Positions 8,855 to 17,060 of a stretch of DNA of 64,000 nucleotides are shown one piece after another; the stretch's first letter is position 1; every line of letters starts with the position of its first letter. The position numbers and the translations under genes are program-made. The DNA is taken from contig CANLNQ010000028.1 of the NCBI GenBank assembly GCA_947492525.1, positions 1 through 64,000 of the forward strand, given 5' to 3'. The DNA comes from an uncultured Granulosicoccus sp. GTDB taxonomy: Bacteria; Pseudomonadota; Gammaproteobacteria; Granulosicoccales; Granulosicoccaceae. The notes under the pieces are model-generated. The model made no database searches. It saw nothing but the letters and a program-made list of their open reading frames with translations, and was not told where the DNA came from.

Positions 8855-9697
8855 CTAGCGGTTTGCGATACCCCACATTGCGAAGAGATACTTGCGTACG
8901 GCGAAGATGAAGACCAGCGCCGGTACAACGAGAATGAAGCCCCCCGCGAATTTCAGATGCAACGGCGCTTCGCTGAGTTTCACCAGTAGAAACGCCGTCA
9001 GCGTCCGGTTCTCGATGGTCAGAACCGCCGCGGCGAACACCTCGTTCCATGAGATGACGAAGGCGAAGATGGCAGAGGCCGTTATGCCAGGCAGGATCAG
9101 CGGCAGCACCACCTTGGTAAATGCCGTGAGCCGGGTGCAACCCAATGTCCAGGCCGCTTCTTCCAGTTCGATCGGAATACCCGAAAACAGCGAGAAGGTA
9201 ATGAGTACGGCAAACGGAATCGCCAGCGTGGTATGTACCAGGGCGAGACCGAAAGCCGTATCGTCAAGACCGGTGCGTATGAACAGCACCGCCAGGGGCA
9301 GCGCCAGCAAGGGCAGAGGGAAGGCCCGTGTCAGCAGGATCAGCATCCTGAACAGTTCCTTGCCCCGAAAGTCGAAGCGCGACAGGGCGTAGCCTGCCGG
9401 CGCGCCGATCGAGATGGACAGGATCATCGTCATCACGGCAACGACAATGGAGTTCTTCAATGCCGACAGCATTCCGCCATAACCGGCAAAGAAGCTCATG
9501 CTGCCCATGTCGAACTCGGGAATGAAGGGCTTGGGAAAACTGTTGACAGTCTCTGGCGAAGACAGCGTATTGATCAACAGGAAGTAGAGCGGCACAAGCA
9601 CCCAGGCGCAAAGCAGGCCGACCGAGGCGATATAGACAAAGCGCCCCGTCTTGCGCGTTGAACGCACGGGTTCGGGCGCGGCTGCGACGTCATTCAT
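8855..9697 (-). CDS. Sugar ABC transporter permease, MalG type
   Basis: The 280-residue inner-membrane permease has about six transmembrane segments. The coupling motif EEAAWTLGCTRLTAFTKVVLPLILPG is characteristic of CUT1 permeases contacting the ATPase. The start overlaps the stop of the other permease gene by four bases (ATGA). Confidence 0.93.
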   Translation of the reverse strand: MNDVAAAPEPVRSTRKTGRFVYIASVGLLCAWVLVPLYFLLINTLSSPETVNSFPKPFIPEFDMGSMSFFAGYGGMLSALKNSIVVAVMTMILSISIGAPAGYALSRFDFRGKELFRMLILLTRAFPLPLLALPLAVLFIRTGLDDTAFGLALVHTTLAIPFAVLITFSLFSGIPIELEEAAWTLGCTRLTAFTKVVLPLILPGITASAIFAFVISWNEVFAAAVLTIENRTLTAFLLVKLSEAPLHLKFAGGFILVVPALVFIFAVRKYLFAMWGIANR

Positions 9698-10539
9698 ATT
9701 GTGGCTCCTTTGGGAACACGCAGGACGCGAAGGATGATGAGCGTGAAGAAGATCGAGATGGCAAGCACGATGAGCGCAAGTGCCGCTGCTGCATTGTTAT
9801 TCATCAGATCGAACTGATAGGAGTAGATTTCTCCCATGAGTACCGGAAACAGGGTGCCGCCCAGAGCTGCCACCACGGCAAAGACTTCGAAAGCCAGAAC
9901 GACACGCAGTACCAGTGCTGTCTGCAACGATGGCCGCAGCATCGGCAAGGTGATCTTCGTGAAGCGTTTCCAGGGGGATGCGCCGAAGACTTCGGCCGCT
10001 TCGTAGTACTCCTTGGGTATCAGGCCGATGCCGGCAACCAGTATCACCAGCATGATCGCTGTGGCACGCCAGATTTCGGCCAGGGCGATGGCCACGAATA
10101 TGATGAGCGGGTTCTGGTAGGAAAGGAAATTGACCGGCTGGTCGATCAGACCCAGGCCGCTCATCATGGAATTGAGGAATCCGGATTGCTCGAAGATGGC
10201 CAGCCAGATGATGCCTGCGGCCAGATCCGAGATACCCAGTGGGATGGTCCACACATACAGAACCAGGTCACGCCCTTTCTCCATCTTGCTGACCATGGTG
10301 GCCATCAGCAGCGACAACACCAGCTGCAACGGGACCACGATTGCTGCCAGCAGCATCGTGTTCTTGAACGAGATGGGAAACTTCCAGTAGCTGACCACGT
10401 CCCGGAAATTATCCAGCGTGAAGCCACCACCGGTACTGAACGCCTGCTGTGACACAAGCACGAACGGGTAGATGAAAAAGACGCCCAGGAACAGGGTAAC
10501 GGGCAGGATGAGTAGATAGGGAAGCAACCGGGGGTTCAT
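9694..10539 (-). CDS. Sugar ABC transporter permease, MalF type
   Basis: The 281-residue permease begins with a transmembrane segment (LLPYLLILPVTLFLGVFF) and has six or so helices. The EAAEVFGASPWKRFTKITLP block is the ATPase-coupling loop. It pairs with the MalG-type permease and follows the binding-protein gene by about 100 bp, a gap that contains a strong hairpin. Confidence 0.93.
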   Translation of the reverse strand: MNPRLLPYLLILPVTLFLGVFFIYPFVLVSQQAFSTGGGFTLDNFRDVVSYWKFPISFKNTMLLAAIVVPLQLVLSLLMATMVSKMEKGRDLVLYVWTIPLGISDLAAGIIWLAIFEQSGFLNSMMSGLGLIDQPVNFLSYQNPLIIFVAIALAEIWRATAIMLVILVAGIGLIPKEYYEAAEVFGASPWKRFTKITLPMLRPSLQTALVLRVVLAFEVFAVVAALGGTLFPVLMGEIYSYQFDLMNNNAAAALALIVLAISIFFTLIILRVLRVPKGATI

Positions 10540-10586
10540 GACACCGCTCCGTCATCGGCGCAGGGCGCCGTATCAGATGTAGGAGG

Positions 10587-10611
10587 CGTCCGGGCCAAAG
10601 CGGCCCGGACG
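10587..10611. terminator. Intra-operon hairpin after the binding-protein gene
   Basis: A perfect 10-bp GC-rich stem (CGTCCGGGCC / GGCCCGGACG) with the loop AAAGC lies between the solute-binding protein and the first permease. Such hairpins in ABC operons usually stabilise the upstream message or attenuate transcription, so that more binding protein than permease is made. Confidence 0.7.
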
Positions 10612-10641
10612 AACAGCTTGTGGGTCAGTCGCGGACGACTC

Positions 10642-11910
10642 TTACTCGACGGGGCATGCACCTTCGGAAGGTGCATCGGGTGCCCAGCACGGAGCGCCGG
10701 TCTCTTCCATGATGGCTGCCAGACGGCCTTTCTGGTCGTCCAGAACCTGGCGAATGTCCTGTCGGGCGAGAATGATGCGCTCGAAGGTGTCGACAAAGAC
10801 GCGGTTGAAATCTCCGCCCTTGTCGCCCAGACCGGCTGGCAGAAGACCGGGGTTGGCATCGGCAGAGGCGCTCATCTTGGCAACCGCATCGCCGGCCGCT
10901 GTCACGGCAGGTGGCAGATCGTCAGGCAGTTCCACTTCCACGACCGGGAAGAAGCTGGTCGCCCGCAGTGTTTCCAGCTGAGTCTCAGGCTTCAGCAGGT
11001 ATTGTATGAGTGCCTTGGATTCTTCCATGTCAGGTGCCGTCTTCGGAATGGCAACACCGGCAAGCACGGGCATGAAACCACGACCGGTCGGACCGGCAGG
11101 AGCAGGGAAGGCGACAAAATCATCAGGACGCTCATTGAATGCCTGTGCAAGACGCGACGTGTGGTCGAACACGATCCACGCATCGCCGGACAGAAGCTGC
11201 TCCTGCAGGAAGGAGAAATTGGTGGATGCCGGATTGGTGTGTTCCCACAGCTCGGCAAACTTCTCCCATGCGGTTACCGCTTCGTCAGAGGCAAATGTTC
11301 GCACCACACCGTTGGTGTAGGACGGGTAGAGATAGCCTTGAAAGAAGCGATGCTTCAGGCCCTTGGGGCCTGCCGGAAAACCGAACTTGGGTGAACCCGT
11401 GGCCTCATGCACATTGGCCGCCCAGGCGATGAGCTGGTCATAGCTCAGTGCATCGATATCAGCCCCTTCCGGCAGAAACTCGAGCGCCTTCTTGTTGGCC
11501 GCCATGATGTAACTGGCCTGCATCCATGGTACATACAACAGCTTGTCAGTACCCAGACGTGCCAGCTCATTGAAGGTATCGCTGGCAGCCGAAACACCCA
11601 GATCATCCAGGCTCACCAGGTCGTCCGCGGACATTGCCGAGAAGTTGCCATGCAGTGCACCCAGCACACCAATCGAACCGGATTCGGCTTGCAATTCCGC
11701 CTGCAGACGTGTCAGCCACGGACCATCTTCGTTTGGCTGATAGTCGACGGTCCCCTCGTACCCGCTCAACACGGTGTCTCGCATGGCCTGTGCTTCTTCG
11801 ATGGGGCGAGCCTGTGTAGACCAGAACATGACATCAGCCTGTGCCGCCGCCGCGGAACAGAGAACAACGACGCCGGCTACGGCGCCGACAAGATTTGATT
11901 GTAGATTCAT
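10642..11910 (-). CDS. Extracellular sugar-binding protein
   Basis: The 422-residue product begins with a signal peptide (hydrophobic core AVAGVVVLCSAAAA, likely cleavage after AQA) and then a family-1 solute-binding fold starting DVMFWSTQARPIEEAQ. It should capture a sugar or glycoside in the periplasm and pass it to the permease pair. It is the first gene of a five-gene operon (binding protein, two permeases, ATPase, GH63-like hydrolase) divergent from a LacI-type regulator. The ligand cannot be deduced from sequence. Confidence 0.92.
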   Translation of the reverse strand: MNLQSNLVGAVAGVVVLCSAAAAQADVMFWSTQARPIEEAQAMRDTVLSGYEGTVDYQPNEDGPWLTRLQAELQAESGSIGVLGALHGNFSAMSADDLVSLDDLGVSAASDTFNELARLGTDKLLYVPWMQASYIMAANKKALEFLPEGADIDALSYDQLIAWAANVHEATGSPKFGFPAGPKGLKHRFFQGYLYPSYTNGVVRTFASDEAVTAWEKFAELWEHTNPASTNFSFLQEQLLSGDAWIVFDHTSRLAQAFNERPDDFVAFPAPAGPTGRGFMPVLAGVAIPKTAPDMEESKALIQYLLKPETQLETLRATSFFPVVEVELPDDLPPAVTAAGDAVAKMSASADANPGLLPAGLGDKGGDFNRVFVDTFERIILARQDIRQVLDDQKGRLAAIMEETGAPCWAPDAPSEGACPVE

Positions 11911-12213
11911 GCGTTTCCTCTTGGAGTTGAAATTCCAGGCATGACATGATCGCCAATGCCCATCACGAGCAGATTTACAAGCTACCTACCGACTGCCCGG
12001 CAAACACCTATTTGCCAATTTCGAGTTGAATCCGGCGGTCCTGCCAAACAGGAATCGACTATGATATATCGTTATATCGCTGTCAACCGTTTTGTGAGCG
12101 GTGGAAATCGGACACGTGCCTACGAGTATCAGATACCGCAATCGAATGCTTGATTCCTGCGCGGTACTCACACATTCTGTTCAGACTTGCTGACCTTGGA
12201 TCACTGAAGAGGC
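11911..12213. promoter_or_regulatory. Divergent control region of sugar operon and lacI-type gene
   Basis: This 303-bp gap separates the binding-protein gene (leftward) from the LacI-type gene (rightward). It contains one good operator-like palindrome, listed separately, and AT-rich stretches suitable for two promoters. No open reading frame in it looks real. Confidence 0.65.
12063..12078. promoter_or_regulatory. Candidate LacI-family operator
   Basis: GATATATCGTTATATC is a near-perfect palindrome centred on CG, with one mismatched pair. LacI-family operators typically have a central CG that is contacted by the hinge helices. Its place between the divergent sugar operon and the LacI-type gene makes that regulator the likely binder. 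Confidence 0.6.
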
Positions 12214-13251
12214 ATGACGAAAAAGCCGACATTGAGTACCGTTGCCAAAGAGGCGGGCGTTTCCATTCCCACGGTCAGCCAGGTGATGCGCGGCACGGGG
12301 CGCATTTCAAACCAGACACGTGAACGCGTCCTGGAGGCGGCAAAGCGACTCAATTATGTGCTCGATAGGCGGGCGGCATCGATGCGTTCGGGTGAAAACC
12401 GCGAAGTCGGCTTTGTCATCAACCAACTGGCGAATCCGTTCAATGCCGAGGTTGTCAGTGGTGTCGTCGATTTTCTGGAGACCGAGGATTACGTCGTGTC
12501 GATCTTCGACACTCGCGATGAACTTGAAAGACAGCATCGACATATCGAGTCCGTCATACGCCATCGACGAGGTGCATTGCTGTGGGTTCCTGCACTTGGC
12601 ACCTCCCCCGACACCTTCAGGCTTCTGGAGGCCAACAAGCTGCCGACCGTCACCTTTCTGCGTGATGCGTGCAGCGACACCGATCACGTCGGCATTCGCA
12701 ATGCCGAAGCGACCCTGACCGGCACCCGATACCTGGCGGACCTGGGTCACCGCCATATCGCCTATCTGGGGGGCACGGACATGACCGTGGTCAGAAGCGA
12801 GAGAATACAAGGCTACCGCGAGGCGATGTCTGAACGTGGCCTGGGCTCTGGCGTGGTATGGACCTCAGCGGACGACAAGCTCGCCGGTATCCACTCCATG
12901 CACGAACTCCATAGAGCCTATCCGGAAATGACTGCGATCGTATGCAATGGGGACATGGTTGCTCTGGGTGCCTGCGTTGCCATTTCCCGCTTGGGTCTGC
13001 AACCAGGACAAGACATCTCCGTCATCGGCTTCGATGATATTCGAGATGCCGAAGCCGGGATGCCGCCGTTGACCACCATGGCCGTCTACCCGAAAAAACT
13101 GGGGCATATGCTGGCCAGCACGGTACTGGATCGCATCAGAAGTCCCGACAGCCCGGTACAAACGATCGAAGTCAGCGCGGAGCTGATCATCCGAGAAACC
13201 ACGGGCAAGGCGCCCATCCGTGACCAGCCCACGCGGACCCAGTGCCCGTAA
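12214..13251 (+). CDS. LacI-family transcription regulator
   Basis: The 345-residue protein has an N-terminal helix-turn-helix (TLSTVAKEAGVSIPTVSQVM, residues 6-25) and a hinge region, then a periplasmic-binding-like sensor domain ending with GFDDIRDAEAG and the family's typical C-terminal half. It probably represses the divergent sugar ABC/GH63 operon and releases in response to the imported sugar or a breakdown product. The last codons (DQPTRTQCP) fall inside a 28-bp tandem repeat, so the C-terminus may have been extended or altered by repeat growth. Confidence 0.93.
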   Translation: MTKKPTLSTVAKEAGVSIPTVSQVMRGTGRISNQTRERVLEAAKRLNYVLDRRAASMRSGENREVGFVINQLANPFNAEVVSGVVDFLETEDYVVSIFDTRDELERQHRHIESVIRHRRGALLWVPALGTSPDTFRLLEANKLPTVTFLRDACSDTDHVGIRNAEATLTGTRYLADLGHRHIAYLGGTDMTVVRSERIQGYREAMSERGLGSGVVWTSADDKLAGIHSMHELHRAYPEMTAIVCNGDMVALGACVAISRLGLQPGQDISVIGFDDIRDAEAGMPPLTTMAVYPKKLGHMLASTVLDRIRSPDSPVQTIEVSAELIIRETTGKAPIRDQPTRTQCP

Positions 13252-13304
13252 CCAACCCACGCGGAGCCAGTGCACGTGACCAGCCCACGCGGAGGCCAGT
13301 ACAC
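13222..13304. repeat. 28-bp tandem repeat, three copies
   Basis: Three degenerate copies (13222-13249, 13250-13277, 13278-13304) share the core CCCACGCGGA-CCAGT. The first covers the end of the LacI-type coding region and the third reaches the stop codon of the convergent SEC-C gene. The array therefore forms the junction of two genes. Confidence 0.85.
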
Positions 13305-14098
13305 TAGTGCAATCTGGCCTTCTGTGCCTTTGCCAGCAGCACGAAATACAAGCGCCTCAGCTCCGTGTCATGCAGATACAGCAGACGGCGATCGATCTTG
13401 CCGCCTTCCTCGGCTTTCCACTTTTCCCGGTGAGCCTCCACTGTTGCCTGTTCAGCCACCGACAGGACATTGGGCATGCAGCCCAGAATGACCGATACCC
13501 CGTTGACACCCACCACGGTGCAGAAAAGCACATCTCCTTCGGCATAGGACTCACTGCCAACGGCTTCCACCAGAACAGCCTGTTCGGTATACAGCTCCCG
13601 CAGATGCAGGCGACCATCCCCGGCAATGGCTGTCACCTCATGAAAGCTGTAAGGTGCTGTCGCGGCCACATCGATCACACCCTGTTCGACAGGACCCAGC
13701 ACGCGCCGATTGTCCTTCAGATAGTCAGCAGCGATAGGGTAGTCGGACAAGGGCGAGGAAAAGGTATCGCGACCCAGCGCCGTGTCATCCGGTAGCCAGG
13801 CGTACAGATACCAGTCGCTGAACGCATCCTTGTAGGCCTGCTCTTCGCGCGCAATGACTTCGCTCCCCCAACGTGCAAAGTCTTCCCAGGCCGCTTTTTC
13901 GACCGAATTGCCGTATTGCACGACTGCCGCCTGTTTCAGGTTGGGGCGAAGCTGATGCAGCACGCGTAGAATATCGCCACCCGACAGACCCATTTCGGCC
14001 TGCATGCAGCACTTCTTGTACTTCTTCCCACTGCCGCAATGACACGGATCGTTGCGCTTGCTCTTCAAGGATGTTCCGTCCAGACTCAAAAGTGCCAC
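13304..14098 (-). CDS. SEC-C motif protein
   Basis: The 264-residue cytoplasmic protein carries an N-terminal SEC-C zinc motif, RNDPCHCGSGKKYKKCC (residues 15-31), with Cys19, Cys21, Cys30 and Cys31 as ligands. SEC-C motifs mediate protein binding in SecA and occur in many proteins of unknown function. The rest (residues 35-264) shows no family I can name. It converges on the LacI-type gene with the 28-bp repeat between them. Confidence 0.8.
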   Translation of the reverse strand: MALLSLDGTSLKSKRNDPCHCGSGKKYKKCCMQAEMGLSGGDILRVLHQLRPNLKQAAVVQYGNSVEKAAWEDFARWGSEVIAREEQAYKDAFSDWYLYAWLPDDTALGRDTFSSPLSDYPIAADYLKDNRRVLGPVEQGVIDVAATAPYSFHEVTAIAGDGRLHLRELYTEQAVLVEAVGSESYAEGDVLFCTVVGVNGVSVILGCMPNVLSVAEQATVEAHREKWKAEEGGKIDRRLLYLHDTELRRLYFVLLAKAQKARLH

Positions 14099-14158
14099 CA
14101 GTGTAGGCGAGCCGAGCCTGCTTGTCCGAGGAGTGGCTGTTCCAGCCGCTCGTGGCTC

Positions 14159-14965
14159 TCAGGCATCGCGCTCAAGAATCCATTCGACTTCCGGAGCCGG
14201 GACGAAACGCCATTTGCGCAATGGGCCGGCCATCACGTTCAGGTAGTACATGTCAAACCCGTGCGGAGCGGCGCAGGGGTGGTGCCCACGCGGCACCAGT
14301 ACCACGTCGCCATCGGAGACGGCCATGGGCTCATCCAGTGAGCCATCATCGGTGTAGACGCGCTGCAGACCAAACCCGTTCGATGGGTTCAGGCGATGAT
14401 AGTAGGTCTCTTCCAGATAGGTGATGCGCGGGAAATCATCTTCGTCATGCCGGTGACTGGGGTAGGAAGACCAGTTGCCCGCGGGTGTGAAGACTTCCGT
14501 GACAAGCAGTGAATCACAGAAATCTTCGTTTTCCATGGCGATGTTGTTGATATAGCGTGTATTGGATCCCTTGCCACGCTCGGTCAGGGTAATGCCCTCA
14601 GGGCCGATCCGGCGCGCTTCATGCCCCCCTTTGCCAGGCGCGGAACACACCGCGATGACACAATCCGTTTCGGCCGTCGCCTCCCAGGTCGTGCCATTGG
14701 GCAGATACAGACAGTGAGGGGGCAAACGTTCGAACACACTCATGCGTTCTCCGAGCACGCCCCAGTGCTGATCGCCACCGTGCAAATCCGCCTTGCCCTC
14801 GACCATGACAAGCATCACTTCTCTGTCACCAGTCGCTTCGCTTGCCATCTCACCAGCTCGCAGCCGATACAGCGAGAATCCGACATAGCGCCAGCCGGCA
14901 CTGGCGGGGGTGATCTCGTGGACCTTGCCGTGGCTACCGAACGGCTTTCTCAACAACTCTGTCAT
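14159..14965 (-). CDS. iolB: 5-deoxy-glucuronate isomerase
   Basis: The 268-residue cupin-fold enzyme converts 5-deoxy-glucuronate to 2-deoxy-5-keto-gluconate in myo-inositol catabolism. Metal-binding His residues are visible in YPSHRHDEDDFP and in VPRGHHPCAAPHG. The ATG at 14965 has GGAG 8 bases upstream; a GTG one codon earlier is less likely. It lies 55 bp downstream of iolC and is probably co-transcribed. The other iol genes (D, E, G) are not in this window. Confidence 0.95.
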   Translation of the reverse strand: MTELLRKPFGSHGKVHEITPASAGWRYVGFSLYRLRAGEMASEATGDREVMLVMVEGKADLHGGDQHWGVLGERMSVFERLPPHCLYLPNGTTWEATAETDCVIAVCSAPGKGGHEARRIGPEGITLTERGKGSNTRYINNIAMENEDFCDSLLVTEVFTPAGNWSSYPSHRHDEDDFPRITYLEETYYHRLNPSNGFGLQRVYTDDGSLDEPMAVSDGDVVLVPRGHHPCAAPHGFDMYYLNVMAGPLRKWRFVPAPEVEWILERDA

Positions 14966-15020
14966 CACGCTGACTCCAGTCTTCTACGATTGCGGTCGAG
15001 GTTGAAACGCGACAGATTGT

Positions 15021-16922
15021 TCAGCGTCGAGCGGCTTGCTGCGCTTCATCCCACAGTGTACAGAGCCGTTGATAGTTATCCGCCATGGTGGCAATCGCCT
15101 GTTCATCGGATAGCTCACCTCGCATCCACTGACTGGCGCTCTGAGCGAAGATGGTACGTCCGACGGCGAAGCCCTTGACCAGAGGATAGCGGGCGGCGAC
15201 AGCAAAACTCTCGGCCAGTTTTTCCTCACTCTCACCCAGCCCCAGGACCACGATGCCGCGTGTGTGCGGATCGTGCCGCTCGATCGCATCGATGGTCTGC
15301 TGCCAGGCTTGCGCGCTGCGCATGGGTTCCAGCTTCCACCAGTCCGGGTAGACGCCGGCCGCATAGAAACGCTCGATGACTCGCGCTGTGGTGGCATCAT
15401 CGACCGCGGCAACCTTGGAAGGTATGACTTCGAGCAGGAATTCCAGCCGGTTTCGACGACACGCATGGAACAGCCGCACGATGGTGGCTTCCTGATCCGC
15501 CCAGACCGCATCGTCATCATCCGGATGACAGAAACACAAGACCTTGACGATCTGATCCCGAGGCCATTGCGCCAATCCCCCCAGATCAGGTCCGATACTC
15601 GGTTCGAGCGTCAATGGGCGAGAGCCGGGCCATTCAACCGGGCGTCCGATCCACAACGGCGTATCAACGGCACGATACAGGGCCTCCCGGCCCAGGCGAT
15701 CATCGCACAGCAGTCCATAACCGGCTTGACCACCCGCCACCTTGTTGGCAGCGTTCAGACACAGCAGCTTGAACTGTCCAATCTTCTCATCGGTGGCGCC
15801 ATCCAGCTCTTCCAGCTGGCTGCGATGATCGAAGGCGAACACTCTGACCACAGGCCAATCCAGCTGCCGATTGGTGGCCCAGTGAACCTGCTCCAGTGCA
15901 AGGTCGTTACGCAGGTCTGGCTGTCTGATGCCGTGTTCGAAGAAGTACTGCAGTTCCTCCCAGCTGGGGTAGGCCGGTGTACATCCGTGCCGACTGACAG
16001 CAAAGGCTCCACAGGCGTTGGCGTACTTGAGCGCGGTTGGCCAGTCTTCTCCATCGAGCCAGCCCTTCAGCAGACCGGACATGAAGCCGTCACCTGCGCC
16101 CAGCACATTGAACACCTCGATGGCGAAACCCGGTCCGCTTTCGCCTTCATCCAGTGTGTCGGGTATGGCACCGGTGAAGGCAACCGCACCGGCGGCGCCA
16201 CGCTTGCAGATCAGGGCTGCAGCCGAAACTGCTCTGACTGCCCGAAGCGCCGCGATGGTGTCGGTCGTTCCACCGGCTATGTGAAATTCTTCTTCGGTAC
16301 CCACGATGAGATCGAACAGATGCAGCGTGGACTGCAGCTTGGCCGTCACCTGCTCGGAGGCCACGAAACGACTCTCGCCATCACCGTGACCCGCCACACC
16401 CCAGAGGTTCGGGCGATAGTCGATATCCAGTGCCGTACGCATGCCATCCTGACGGGCTATCTCCAGAGCCTTGAGCGTTGCCGCTTCCACTTGCGGGTGA
16501 CTCAGATGGGTTCCGGTGGCCACCACCGCCCGCGCGTCACGGATCAGGTCCGCATCGATATCATTCACCGTGAGTGCCATGTCTGCGCACTGCTCACGGT
16601 AGAAGATCAAGGGAAACTGCTCCTGATCCCGGATGCCCAGCAGCACCAGTGCCGTCAGACGCTCGGGATCGACCTTGACACCGCGCGTATCCACGCCTTC
16701 CCGCTGCAATTCCTCGGTGATGAAACGCCCCATGTGCTCATCGCCCACGCCGGTGATGACGGCCGACTTCAGCCCCAGGCGTGCTGTGCCGCAGGCGATA
16801 TTGGTCGGGCTGCCACCGATGTACTTGTCGAAGGAACGCATGTCCTCGAGCCGGCCGCCAACCTGAGCGCCATAGAGGTCGACCGAAGACCGGCCAATGG
16901 TAACAAGATCAAGTTTTTTCAC
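15021..16922 (-). CDS. iolC: 5-dehydro-2-deoxygluconokinase fused to DUF2090 domain
   Basis: The 633-residue protein has an N-terminal PfkB-type kinase (about residues 1-320; GGSPTNIACGTARLG near 36-50 and the anion-hole motif NVLGAGDGFMSG near 268-279). A C-terminal DUF2090 TIM-barrel-like domain of about 300 residues follows. The kinase phosphorylates 2-deoxy-5-keto-gluconate. DUF2090 fusions are found in many proteobacterial IolC proteins and are thought to act as the downstream aldolase. A palindromic operator lies about 100 bp upstream of the start. Confidence 0.95.
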   Translation of the reverse strand: MKKLDLVTIGRSSVDLYGAQVGGRLEDMRSFDKYIGGSPTNIACGTARLGLKSAVITGVGDEHMGRFITEELQREGVDTRGVKVDPERLTALVLLGIRDQEQFPLIFYREQCADMALTVNDIDADLIRDARAVVATGTHLSHPQVEAATLKALEIARQDGMRTALDIDYRPNLWGVAGHGDGESRFVASEQVTAKLQSTLHLFDLIVGTEEEFHIAGGTTDTIAALRAVRAVSAAALICKRGAAGAVAFTGAIPDTLDEGESGPGFAIEVFNVLGAGDGFMSGLLKGWLDGEDWPTALKYANACGAFAVSRHGCTPAYPSWEELQYFFEHGIRQPDLRNDLALEQVHWATNRQLDWPVVRVFAFDHRSQLEELDGATDEKIGQFKLLCLNAANKVAGGQAGYGLLCDDRLGREALYRAVDTPLWIGRPVEWPGSRPLTLEPSIGPDLGGLAQWPRDQIVKVLCFCHPDDDDAVWADQEATIVRLFHACRRNRLEFLLEVIPSKVAAVDDATTARVIERFYAAGVYPDWWKLEPMRSAQAWQQTIDAIERHDPHTRGIVVLGLGESEEKLAESFAVAARYPLVKGFAVGRTIFAQSASQWMRGELSDEQAIATMADNYQRLCTLWDEAQQAARR

Positions 16923-17017
16923 ATCTGCTCTCGGCTACTGTCCTGAATCGGGCGCGTCACCGAATGGGGTCCGCCCCTTGGCCGACCATCGATGACGTCC
17001 GCCGATGATGCCTTGCC

Positions 17018-17033
17018 TTGCAAGCGGTTGCAA
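17018..17033. promoter_or_regulatory. Candidate operator upstream of iolC
   Basis: TTGCAAGCGGTTGCAA carries two TTGCAA arms around a GC-rich centre. On the minus strand it reads TTGCAACCGCTTGCAA, a shape typical of LacI-family operators. It lies about 95 bp before iolC and just after the phaC stop codon. The binding regulator is not evident; either LacI-type protein in the window, or one elsewhere, could use it. Confidence 0.5.
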
Positions 17034-17060
17034 ACATTTCTTGCCCGGCCGGGAGCAGCC

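Noticed and set aside
9658..10452. 264-codon plus-strand frame opposite the MalF-type permease
   Set aside because: It is His/Gln/Arg-rich with no domain; the minus strand has transmembrane helices and the coupling loop.
15264..16946. 560-codon open frame on the plus strand
   Set aside because: It lies entirely opposite iolC, which has full kinase and DUF2090 motifs. The opposite frame has no family features and arises from GC-rich codon use.
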